Below, piece by piece: positions 23,801 through 33,189 of a DNA stretch of 64,000 bases (position 1 is the first letter of the stretch; each line of letters opens with the position of its first letter). Source of the stretch: Triticum aestivum (Eukaryota > Streptophyta > Magnoliopsida > Poales > Poaceae); the NCBI RefSeq assembly GCF_018294505.1, contig NC_057796.1, positions 271,857,595-271,921,594 on the forward strand. Direction: 5' to 3'. The translations under genes and the position numbers were made by a program. The notes under the pieces were generated by a model. That model worked only from the letters and a program-made list of their open reading frames with translations. It was not told the origin of the DNA and did not search any database.

Positions 23801-24944
23801 CTATTCGATTAATCCAGCAATTGATATTGGCCAGGTATGTTTACAGGATATGATGGATTAGGATTCTGGAGCAGTGATATCCTCTCCCTTTTTTTTTGTA
23901 TTGTTCTTCAGCTTCGATGCGTTATTTCAGATTGAAGGAGCTTTCATCCAAGGTTTGGGTTGGGCTGCCATGGAAGAGCTAAAATGGGGGGATGACAACC
24001 ACAAGTGGATTCGACCTGGATACCTTTTCACTTGTGGTCCTGGCTCTTACAAAATACCCTCTGTAAATGATATACCTCTCAATTTCAAGGTTTCACTATT
24101 GAAGGTAAGTTCCCAATATATAAACGCATTATGTCTTCAAGGTGTGTAGGGGGATATTAGACCTGGTTGAAGAAGTTGGATTCAAAATATTACAACGGAA
24201 AAGTGTTGTTCTGTACTGCAACATTAGAAGTGAGCTGCTACAACATCAGTTCGTTGAACATATCTGGCATTGTTATACACATACTGTAACATGCTCACCA
24301 GATCTCGCAAGAAATGCTCGCTGAAACTACTGAGAAAATCATTTTAAAATGAAATCAGACATCGTTTAACCAGTCTTATACTATCCGTAGCAGTCAATTG
24401 TTGCTATTCTGCCTTGTGTTGCCTTTGGTGTTTAAATGTAACCCTGTGCTACATAGCTAATTCATCATCGAATCATGGTAACTAGGATCTGAAAAGAATT
24501 AATGCTTTTTATCAAAAGGAATGGCAATTGATACCTGACAGGATACCATTCCAGAGGCCATAGGCATTCCAGAGTACATATTAACTTCCTAGCTGTCTTC
24601 TCACAAGGCACTCCTGAATTTTGTTGTTTGGGAAGGCATGTATTTATATTCACTTGCCTGGTGTCTCTTGAATAACCTGCATGTTATTCTCTTCACTGCA
24701 GGGTGTTCCAAATCCAAGGGCTATACACTCATCCAAGGCTGTAGGAGAGCCACCGTTCTTCCTCGCTTCCGCCATCTTGTTTGCGATAAAAGACGCGATC
24801 GCGGCAGCTAGGGCGGAGGAGGGTCATCTCGACTGGTTCCCTCTCGACAACCCGGCAACGCCTGAAAGAATAAGAATGGCGTGTGTTGACTCAATTACGA
24901 AGAAATTTGCGTGTGTGTATTACCGTCCCAAGCTTAGTGTATAG
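5850..24944 (+). CDS. XDH: Xanthine dehydrogenase, complete 14-exon gene
   Basis: Oxidises hypoxanthine to xanthine and urate with NAD+ (purine catabolism); a molybdo-iron-sulfur flavoprotein. Exons: 5850-5991, 9000-9099, 9767-9875, 11305-12807, 13348-13590, 13706-14020, 15207-15446, 15773-16057, 16132-16353, 21378-21539, 21671-21805, 23598-23834, 23931-24104, 24702-24944. All junctions are GT-AG and the joined frame is open for 1369 residues, the usual length of plant XDH (about 1360-1370). First 2Fe-2S cluster: Cys58, 63, 66, 88. Second: Cys128, 131, 164, 166. The FAD domain lies in exon 4 ([15 protein letters not shown]). Molybdenum domain: GGGFGGKE with Glu839, LERAVFH with Arg917, AFRGFGG with Phe951, and VGEPPFF with Glu1305; these match bovine Glu802, Arg880, Phe914 and Glu1261 in spacing. 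No catalytic residue is missing. The start was chosen because exon 1 encodes the family's N-terminus. Aldehyde oxidase is unlikely given the XDH-type Glu839/Arg917 pair. Introns 1 and 9 are swollen by LINEs. Confidence 0.96.
6490..8250 (+). mobile_element. Degenerate L1-type LINE debris in XDH intron 1
   Basis: Near 6540-6790 the + strand encodes the segment leading to a G-K-A-x-G-L-D-G-F-T motif typical of plant LINE reverse transcriptases. At about 7960-8190 it encodes SVAK-like, RCIHDNF-like and [13 protein letters not shown] segments, which are the next reverse transcriptase blocks. Between them (about 6830-7870) lies GC-rich sequence ending in a LINE-like 3' tail (TTAATAAAGTGGCCGCATGC near 7806), suggesting a second LINE fragment inserted into the first. 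Every block is broken by stops. The rest of intron 1 (5992-6489 and 8251-8999) shows nothing I can assign. Confidence 0.7.
9285..9475. repeat. CCATTCC-rich degenerate repeat in XDH intron 2
   Basis: Short motifs such as CCATCCCATTCC and CCATTCCATTC recur about ten times, interspersed with AACCAAACA. The block may be the remains of a MITE or a degenerate simple repeat. No clear terminal inverted repeat or target duplication was seen. Confidence 0.45.
10478..10966. mobile_element. Candidate MITE in XDH intron 3
   Basis: The left end reads CTAAGGGCATGTACA and the reverse complement of the right end reads CTAAGAGCATCTCTA, an imperfect inverted repeat of the kind seen at the ends of many grass DNA transposons. 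The interior is AT-rich with two GGGGGATGGA copies near the right end. The target duplication is not clear, so the exact ends are tentative. Confidence 0.4.
14441..14624. mobile_element. Tc1/mariner-type MITE in XDH intron 6
   Basis: This 184-bp element has perfect 14-bp terminal inverted repeats, CTCCCTCTGTTCGG and CCGAACAGAGGGAG, flanked by TA on both sides (14439-14440 and 14625-14626). The TA target site and CTCCCTC terminus fit Stowaway or a related mariner-derived family. It lies wholly within intron 6 and leaves the splice sites untouched. Confidence 0.88.
16566..17280 (-). mobile_element. 5'-truncated LINE fragment in XDH intron 9
   Basis: On the minus strand at 17054-16680 this encodes the zinc-binding domain that ends plant LINE reverse transcriptases: [14 protein letters not shown], then CPLC, a histidine-rich HHLLLGC and F-A-R-Q-V-W. 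The run of T at 16566-16574 is the poly(A) tail seen from the other strand and marks the 3' end. The 5' limit is uncertain and falls just before the tandem repeat at 17281. Orientation is opposite to XDH. Confidence 0.82.
17281..17460. repeat. Tandem duplication, two 90-bp units
   Basis: Units 17281-17370 and 17371-17460 both begin GTAGTACTACATTATTTGCT and end CTGCTGTCGAT-like, with a handful of mismatches. The repeat sits in XDH intron 9 between two LINEs. Confidence 0.9.
17649..20920 (-). mobile_element. Near-complete RTE-clade LINE in XDH intron 9
   Basis: A 3272-bp non-LTR retrotransposon, full length for plant RTE elements. Flanking direct repeats agree at 16 of 17 positions: TACTTAGATTTATCATA at 17632-17648 and TACTTAGATATATCATA at 20921-20937. 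The 3' end (left) finishes in short TTG repeats rather than poly(A), a hallmark of the RTE clade. One long frame encodes an apurinic endonuclease followed by a reverse transcriptase. It is antisense to XDH, and its insertion explains most of the 5.0-kb length of intron 9. Confidence 0.93.
17700..20499 (-). pseudogene. RTE endonuclease-reverse transcriptase ORF, nearly intact
   Basis: The frame runs from 20499 leftward. The endonuclease domain shows the CVQETKW and DLNGHVG motifs and a C-terminal SQIDFIL. The reverse transcriptase shows FIDLEKAYD, then [10 protein letters not shown], then FADD at 18480-18491. Three lesions are visible: a frameshift near 18890, just before the FGFMPGRST block; a TAG in place of tryptophan near 18097; and a frameshift near 17870 before the conserved R-P-N-L-T-W tail. 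With so few breaks the copy is probably young, but it cannot make a complete protein. It could also start slightly upstream of the first ATG. Confidence 0.88.
22395..22700 (-). mobile_element. LINE zinc-binding-domain fragment in XDH intron 11
   Basis: The minus strand encodes RRGMPHSP-like CSLC followed by [13 protein letters not shown], the zinc-binding end of a plant LINE reverse transcriptase. No poly(A) tail or target duplication was found, so this is a broken remnant. The rest of intron 11 (21806-22394 and 22701-23597) holds nothing I can identify. Confidence 0.65.
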
Positions 24945-26057
24945 TGGTTACTGCCAGAGTAGCCGATACATTCAACGTAAATGTGTACCTGTTATGTGGT
25001 TGTACTATACTGTACAGTACGGACACGCTGTGTGCAAGATAAAAGTACAGATGAAGTGTTGATATAGGATTACGAATACCACATACTTCAAATAACCTCT
25101 GAAATATGAGCAAAAACAAATAATTTGATTTTTTCCGGTTTCTCTGGCAGGGACAATTTAAAAGGCCACTACATTTAGGGTTCAATTTTGAATGCAGAGT
25201 TTGATTTGCGTATCATTTCATTTCATTGACACGATGTATGAATGTCTATTTGTGCAAGAGCCATATGATTACATTTGCATAGTTTTTTCATGTTGACATA
25301 GTATCAAGATATGCCGATGATTATATTTTGTAGATATTCAGAACTTTCTGAACTAGGTGAAGAGGAGAGAGAACATAGGCTCCATGTGCAAACATGTTCA
25401 TGCTTGGAAAATTCAAGTGCAATAATTGATCCACTTAAATTTGTTTATGGGAGTAACCAGTATGTTTTTAACATCCTTTCGAATGCAGCGATCATAGGTC
25501 AAGGTGATATATTGGTAGACTTATGACAGAACAAACAACTACTTGTGAATCATGTAAAGCTTAAGCATCCACTAGTATACATTATTTTTGAAACTATTAA
25601 TCCAAGTGTACTTGCATTTTGATGATTTTTTTGCGGTGAGTGTTTTATGTTTTGGGGGATATAAAGCAAGGCTGTCATGTTTCGTAAAAATGATTTGGCG
25701 TTCCTTGGGAGTGAGGGTGAAACATTTTATACATCGTATATAATACTGCTTCATGTTTGCTAAAGTTGTATTCATAATTGTGTGATTGCTTTTAGACTGC
25801 ATTGGTAGATAATTGATAGTTTTACAACACAAGCAAGCAAAATAATTGTTCCTGGATCACATATATAACCAATATTTAGGACAAAACAAGGTGCAACCGA
25901 TGGATATTGTCATGCAAGACAAATATCTTTTACATATCATCATAAAAATGTATATTTTATGTATCACCTTAACAGTTCAATGAGTGGATGGTCAATGAAA
26001 AAACGCAACAAAGAAAATGGCGCAGCAACGCGCGCGATTGCTTTTAGTATGTAACCA
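24945..26057. other. Intergenic DNA downstream of XDH
   Basis: This AT-rich sequence contains the XDH 3' UTR in its first few hundred bases. I see no convincing open frame, RNA gene or transposon end. The polyadenylation site cannot be fixed by eye. Confidence 0.5.
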
Positions 26058-26451
26058 AGGTTTTAAATAGTCAAGCTATAGCCTTTGAAGAGCTCTCCAG
26101 CCAAAGCTATGCACTTTTAATGCTAAATTGAAAATGACGCTAATAGCCTGTTATTTCCCGCTATATCGCTAAATTTGGAGAGATTTAGCCCGCTAAGCCT
26201 CTATACAAAACCATCCGTCTGCCTTATTCTTTATTCTTGTTTCTGATATATATTATGTGTTGATGCAAAGCTTGGTTATTGAATTAGAACACCTGATTTT
26301 GATGTTCAAACATGTGTATATGTCATGTATATGCGATATATCATATATGATGCCTGATTGAATACTCGTTTTTTTTCTTCAGTTTCTCATGGTTTAAGAA
26401 AAACGCTAGATGAGGCTTGGTTTCGCTTTCACTATAGCTTTTCATAGCTTC

Positions 26452-27482
26452 TGTTGGAAATATGAGCAATTTACCAAATGATTTTATTATCAGAAATATT
26501 AGATAAAGCACGACTAGTATAACAGTGATAAAACAAGTCATGCGATTTGATAAAGAGAAGGTAAACAACATCTTCATATATGAACTGTAACTAAACACAT
26601 CTAGAGCAGATAGTATAGCAAGTTGCATATAACTAAACACATCTAGAGCAGATAGTTTAGCAAGTTGCATATATGAAACAGAGTCTAACATATCTAGGGC
26701 AAACACTAGAACAAGGAACTGTAGAAGAGTCTCTAACAGAAAGAGGAAGAACACGTACGGGACAGCAGCAGCAGAAGCACTGGACTTGGGGTCGACATCC
26801 TCTCCAGCCATGTCGTCGATGAGGTTGTCGACGTCGGGGAAGAAGTCGTCATCGGGGAAGTAGTCGTCGGAGTCCGTGATGGAAAAGTCAGTAGTCGCGT
26901 GGAGCGCTCCCCAAAAACCTTATCACCCTTCTCCCGTACAGGACTCAAAGTGGTGCGGTTTCGGAGGCCTACTGTCCCGACTCGCGGTGCACGCCGCAAG
27001 CCGGGATGAGGAAGACAGCAGCAGCTCAGTGCTCAGGAACTTCTGGTGCGAGAGGAAGAGGATCTTCTGGTGCGTCTCTCTCGAAGGAGCGACCTCCCTT
27101 TTATAGGCGCAAGAGAAGGAGGTGAGAGGCTGCCCCGGAGCTGAAGGGATAACTTTCCAGCTCCCGAGTGGCCTTTCGTATACCCGTAGTGCGTGGCAAA
27201 AATTTAGACATCGGCTCGGCTCATTCCCGCAACCCGCGGCGCGGCGCGGCGCGGCGGGCGGCGGAGGAGCGCGCGTGGATGTCCCTCTTGTTCTCATGCT
27301 CATACATGTGGGGAAAGAACCTCCCTTATAAAGAGGTCCAACTCCCTCTAAACTAGCAATGTGGGACTAAACTTTAGTTCCACCTCTTGCCTTGCACAAA
27401 TGGGCTGCGTGGGCCTCTAGGATTTATTAGGAATTTCTGAAACTGCTATTGGGCTAGGCCCAAAATAGACAAAATTCCAGCA
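26452..27482 (-). repeat. Copia B 3' LTR
   Basis: This 1031-bp LTR contains a TATA box CTATAAAAGG on the minus strand (27097-27106) and a minus-strand ATG at 26811-26809 opening a frame that begins MAGEDVDPKS. The frame meets a potential splice donor GTACGT at 26758-26753. It carries an 18-bp duplication-like insertion near 26845 relative to the other LTR, and an expanded GCGGC run near 27240. Confidence 0.93.
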
Positions 27483-28033
27483 ATCCCCCACCGGATCCTA
27501 GAGGCACACAAAATTTGCCTTTGGTTCCAAAACACTGTTTTATATACCGGTACTGCAGTGGAGACTGTTAAGTTGAACTTCCACCTAGAACTCTATGCTA
27601 CACTAGTAAGCAACTTGAACAGTGGACTAGGCCTTGAACTGTAAGTTTTCTGCGAATCTAGCTTCACATAAAGCCTTGACCGATACGTGGCTACCGTGGG
27701 TCTTCCCCGCGGGTGGAGCTTATGCGTCATACTCCATGACCTTTCATGAGTTTACTAGAGAGAACCCGACTCTCATAGATTGCGACGTTTGACAATCAGA
27801 CTCATATAGGTGTGTTCTTCAAAAGATGTTATAACATCTCTGCTTAAATGAGCCACTTAGAACACATTGAGATATACATCAACCTGCCATGCAGATTAGG
27901 AGAGTATTGCATCTTCATGGAGTGGTATTGTGAATAGCAAGGATACTCTCCTCTTAGTTGACCAACAGCTTGTCTTCCACATCTAATTCATGGGATCTCC
28001 GATCACAAAGAATAGGTTACCACTATGAACAAC

Positions 28034-29387
28034 TCATATTGTGGGTCTCATACCCATCTCCCTCGATGCATTATCTATCACATTACGTGATAGACCCTTA
28101 GTAAAAAGATCTGCCAGATTTTTAGACGTTTGGATATAATCCAATGCAATAACTCCGGAGTTTTTCATTTTCCTGACAGACTTTAACCTTCTCTGAACGT
28201 GTCTTGATGACTTCATGTTATCCTTTGAGCTGCTCATTTTCGTGATCACAGTTTGATTGTCGCAGTTCATAAGGATACCCGGTACAGGTTTCTCAACAAC
28301 CGGCAAGTCATTCAAGAGCCGACGAAGCCAATCTGCTTCGACCATAGCTGTATCTAGTGCTGTGAGTTCTGCTTCCATTGTTGACCTCGTTAAGATGGTC
28401 TGCTTGCAAGACTTCCAAGAAACAGCGCCACCTCCATGAGTGAATACATAACCGCTCGTGGCCTTTATCTCATCAGCATCTGAGATCCAGTTTGAGTCAC
28501 TATACCCTTCAAGCACCTTTGGGTGCCCGGTGTAGTGAATTCCATAATTCGCAGTGCCTTTCAAATAACGCAAAACTCTTTCTAGAGCTTTCCAATGCAC
28601 ATCTCCTGGTTTTGAGACAAACCAACTCAGTTTGCTAACAGCAAAAGAGATGTCAGGTCTTGTAGTACATAAGCGAGCCAATAATCTGAGAATACTTCAA
28701 TTGGTCTCTAGCAATTCTTCGATTCTTTCGAAGTAACACACTTGCATCATAAGGTGTTGGAGAGGGCTTGCAGTCACTATAGCCAAAGGGACTCAAGATC
28801 TTTTCCACATAGTGAGATTGAAGCAATGTAATCCCACCATCATCGTCTCTCAACAACTTAATGTTCAGAATGACATCAACCACTCCTAAATCCTTCATCT
28901 CAAAACAGCGAGATAGGAAATTCTTGACCTCCTTAGTAACATTCAGATTTGTTCCGAAAGTCAGTATGTCGTCAACATACAAGCAAAGGATAACTCCCTC
29001 GCCCCCACCATGGCGATAGTACACACATTTGTCAGCTTCGTTTACAACAAAGCCTGCAGCTGTTAAAGTTCTTTCAAACTTCTCATGCCACTGTTTAGGT
29101 GCTTGCTTGAGTCCATACAAAGACTTCAACAACTTGCACACTTTTCCTTCCTGACCATCTAGTACAAACCCATCTAGTTGTTCCATATAGATTTCCTCGT
29201 CCAACTCTCCATTTAGGAAAGCAGTCTTAACATCCATTTGATGAACGAGAAGACCATGTGAGGCAGCTAGTGAAAGTAGAACTCGAATAGTGGTCAGTCG
29301 AGCCACAGGTGAGTAAGTATCAAAGAAGTCTTCACCTTCCTTTTGGGTATATCCCTTAGCCACGAGCCGAGCCTTGTACTTTTCAAT
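28034..29387 (-). pseudogene. Copia B pol, 3' part: reverse transcriptase and RNase H
   Basis: From 29387 leftward the minus strand encodes IEKYKARLVAKGY, then the reverse transcriptase palm with LCLYVDDIL (near 28980), and after a frameshift near 28665 the RNase H domain ([12 protein letters not shown], then [13 protein letters not shown]), ending at a stop at 28034. The frame starts abruptly at the nested element because the upstream half lies at 41373-43966. The intervening 27483-28033 is the untranslated 3' region of Copia B. Confidence 0.92.
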
Positions 29388-29392
29388 AGTAC

Positions 29393-32300
29393 TGTGACGC
29401 CCCCGATTTGACCGTACACTAATCATGCACGCAAATGTGTACGATCAAGATCAGGGACTCACGGGAAGATATCACAACACAACTCTAAAACATAAATAAG
29501 CCATACAAGCATCATAATACAAGCCAGGGGCCTCGAGGGCTCGAATACAAGTGCTCGATCATAGACGAGTCAGCGGAAGCAACAATATCTGAGTACAGAC
29601 ATAAGTTAAACAAGTTTGCCTTAAGAAGGCTAGCACAAAAGTAGCAACGATCGAAAAGGCAAAGCCTCCTGCCTGGGACCTCCTAACTACTCCTCGAAGC
29701 CGAACTCCATGTAGAATCGTCCTCGGGATCTCTAGCTCCTGTACTCTAGTATCTGGTTGCGACAATCAGGTATAGACAAGGGAAAAGAGGGACAAAAGCA
29801 ACCGTGAGTACTCATCCAAGTACTCGCAAGCAAGGAGCTACACTACATATGCATGGGTATATGTGTAAAGGACCATATCGGTGGACTGAACTGTAGAATG
29901 CCAGAATAAGAGGGGATAGCTAATCCTGTCGAAGACTACGCTTCTGGCAGCCTCCATCTTGCAGCATGTAGAAGAGAGTAGATGGTAAGTTCACCAAGTA
30001 GCCTCGCATAGCATAATCCTACCCGGCGATCCCCTCCTCGTTGCCCTGTTAGAGAGCGATCACCGGGTTGTATCTGGCACTTGGATGGGTGTATTTTATT
30101 CAGTATCCGGTTCTAGTTGTCATAAGGTCAAGGTACAACTCCGGGTCGTCCTTTTACCGAGGGACACGGCTATTCGAATAGATAAACTTCCCTGCAGGGG
30201 TGCACCACATAACCCAATACGCTCGATCCCATTTGGCCGGACACACTTTCCTGGGTCATGCCCGGCCTCGTAAGATCAACACGTCGCAGCCCCACCTAAG
30301 CACAACAGAGAGGTCAGCACGCCGGTCTAACCCTATGCGCGCAGGGGTCTGGGCCCATCGCCCTATGCACACCTGCACGTTGCGTACGCGGCCGGAAGCA
30401 GACCTAGCCTAGTGGCGTTCCAGTCCAATCCGGCGCGCGCCACTCAGTCGCTGACGTCACGAAGGCTTCGGCTGATACCACGACGCTGGGATACCCATAA
30501 CTACTCCCGCGTAGGTGGTTAGTGCGTATAGACCAAATGGCCAGACTCAGATCAAATACCAAGAACTCGTTAAGCGTGTTATGTATCTGCGAACGCCGAC
30601 CAGGGCCAGGCCCACCTCTCTCCTAGGTGGTCTCAACCTGCCCTGTCGCTCCGCCACAAAGTAACAGTCGGGGCCGTCAGGAACCCAGGCCCACCTCTAC
30701 CGGGGTGGAGCCACCTGTCCTTTCAGCCCCCTCATCAGCATCACTTGAGGGTACTCAACGAGCCGACCCGACTTTAGTCACCACATGTGTCATGTATATA
30801 ATGTATATAGTATATACCCGTGATCACCTCCCGAAGTGATCACGGCCCAGTAGTATAGCATGGCAGACGGACAAGAGTGTAGGGCCACTGATGGAACACT
30901 AGCATCCTATACTAAGCAGTAGGATAGCAGGTAAGGGTAACAACTATAGCAACAATGACAGGCTATGCATCAGGATAGGATTAACGGAAAGCAGTAACAT
31001 GCTACACTATTCTAATGCAAGCGGTAGAGAGTAGAGTAGGCGATATCTGGTGATCAAGGGGGGGCTTGCCTGGTTGCTCTGGCAAGTAGGAGGGGTCGTC
31101 AACTCCGTAGTCGAACTGGGCAGCAGCATTGTCGGTCTCGTAGTCTACCGGAGAGAAGAGGGGGGAAGAAACAGTAAATACAATGCAAACATAAACATGA
31201 CGATGCGTGACATGACAATGAGCGGTGCTAGGTGTGCCCTAACGCGGCAGTAGGTGGTACCGGCGAAGGGGGGGGGAACATCCGGGAAAGTATTCCCGAT
31301 GTTTCGCATTTTTGGACAGATGAAACGGAGGGGGAAAGTTGCGAGTTCGATATGTTAGGGATGTGTGGCGGACGAACGGGCTGCGTATCCGGATTCGTCT
31401 CGTCGTTTTGAGCAACTTTCATGTAGAAAGTATTTTCATCCGAGCTACGGATTATTTTATATTAATTTGTAAAGTTTTAAAACATTTTCTAATTTGTTTT
31501 AATTTGAAAATTGAACGTCAAATTGCTATGGGTACACAGAATTGTACCCAACAGAATGTATGTGTGGCTGGCAGGTGGGGTCAAGGGGGTCCAGTCAGCA
31601 TTTGACCAGTCAACTGTTGACTGGTCAACAGGGTCAAACAGGACCCACCTGTCATGGACTGGGTCAACCCAGTCAACAGTTTGACTGGTCAAACTGGACA
31701 GGGGCCCACATGTCATTGACTGACAACTAATTAACTTAGTTAATTAGTTTAATGTACAGATTAATTATGTTTAGTTAATTAGGTTAATTAGACATAATTA
31801 ATTTGGTTAATTAATTAATAATTTTATTATTATTTTTTTAATTTTTTTTTATTAAACGTTCTAGGGCGCGGGACCCCTTTGTCATAGGCCCCTGGGGGCC
31901 TAGCGAGTTCGGCGGGTTCGGGCGCTGGAGCGGCCAACGGGCGCCTGGGTGCGCGCTCGCCGGCAGGGAGTGCGGCGGGGCTAGGCCACGGGCGCGAGGT
32001 GCTCGCGCGTGGGCGCGGGCTGGGGGGAAGCGAGGGCGCGGCGACCGTGGACGGTGCGCGACCCGGCGTGACGAGGCACGGCCCTAGCACAGCCAGGCGT
32101 GGCCACGGGCGCAAACACAGCGCGGCCGGGCGCGTCGGCGAGGCAGGGGGCGGGGCACGACGGCGACGCGCGGTGAGCAGAGAAAGGGAGGAGGGGAGGT
32201 GGCGGCTCACAAGGGGCCAGACGAGGAATGGCAGCGGCTCGGGGAGGAGTTGGGGTCGGCGTGACGAGGTGGAGCAGCTCCGGTCGTGGAGGAGGATGAA

Positions 32301-33189
32301 CATGGGCGGCGAGGTGGTGTCTTGGTGATGCTCCTGCTCGCTGGCGTAGGCGTGGAGGTCGAGGGGCAGCCCCTCAAAGCGTCGGCCTGCTTAGGGAGGC
32401 CGGTGGCCATGGGGTTCACGGTGACGCGGCGTCGAGCGCGATCGGGCGGTTGCGGGGAGAGGGAGCGGCGTGAGGTAGGAGAGAAGGAGGAGGCTAGGGT
32501 GGCCTCGGCTCGCAGTAGAGCAGTGGGGGAGGCGAGGCCATGGGGATCGGGCGCTGGCCTGCCTACCCTGGTGCTGGGGGTGTTGGGTGTGTGGCGGCGC
32601 TGGGAGGGAGACGAGGGAGACGTGGGGGGAAGTGGGTATCGTGGGATGGGGTTAGGTCACGGTGGGGTTTGTAGGAGGGGAGATGGGCCAGCCTGGTGGG
32701 AGGCCAGCTGGGCTGATAGGCCCAATGAGGGGGGGGGGGGTTGCATTTGTCTTTTTTTTAATTATCATTCTTATCCTTTTTTATTTTTATTTTACTTATT
32801 TAACAGTTTATAGTTTTACAAAAAGTAAAACCCATTCCTAAATTAGAGTTGTAAATTCAACTGTTGTCACAAAAAGTTTGGGACAAAAATAAAGTGCCTT
32901 GTATTCTTTATTAATTAAAAAGCATTTAAGTTATTGTTTCAGTCGCAATTTTATTTATTTTAGGGCATTCAAATACTTTTAAAAATATTGGTTTCTCCAC
33001 CATTATTACTTAGGACTTATTTGCCACAGCTTGTACTTTTTAGTTTTGACTTTGAAAACTTTAAATGTTTACTTCGATTTAAATTTGAATTTGAACCGGC
33101 TTTGACTCGAGTGAGATTAGCAACAGTAATGATGGTGACATGGCAACATTAGCAGGGGATTACTGTAGCTTAATTATGCGGGTGTCACA
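29393..33189 (-). repeat. 3' LTR of the LARD-like element
   Basis: From left to right it holds a unique part, a block with many TTGAC/GTCAA motifs (31579-31722), an AT block of TTAATTA repeats (31725-31860), a strongly GC-rich block (31860-32720), and an AT-rich end. Open frames in the GC-rich block are not conserved as proteins and are probably chance. Confidence 0.94.
31579..31722. promoter_or_regulatory. Cluster of 11 W-box cores in the LTR
   Basis: Within 144 bp the motif TTGAC[C/T] occurs 11 times counting both strands, for example TTTGACCAGTCAACTGTTGA at 31601-31620. About 0.14 would be expected by chance at equal base frequencies. W-boxes are the binding sites of WRKY transcription factors. 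The right LTR keeps the cluster with one core lost (a TTGACC changed to TTGAGC near 39622). A regulatory role is inference; the same pattern could come from amplification of a short GTCAACAG-like unit. Confidence 0.55.

Noticed and set aside
24142..24324. 60-codon frame in XDH intron 13
   Set aside because: It lies between two well-supported exons whose phases join without it, and it has no matching splice sites.
26341..26811. 156-codon minus-strand frame with hydrophobic repeats, a candidate membrane protein
   Set aside because: It spans the Copia B LTR boundary and runs into flanking DNA. Only its first ~17 codons make sense, as a possible gag leader exon.
31830..32813. Long Pro/Ala/Arg-rich and Gly/Arg/Glu-rich frames in the LARD-like LTR (and again at 39861-40947)
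   Set aside because: They lie on both strands of a GC-rich LTR block, where stop codons are rare. The composition is low complexity and no motif is seen.
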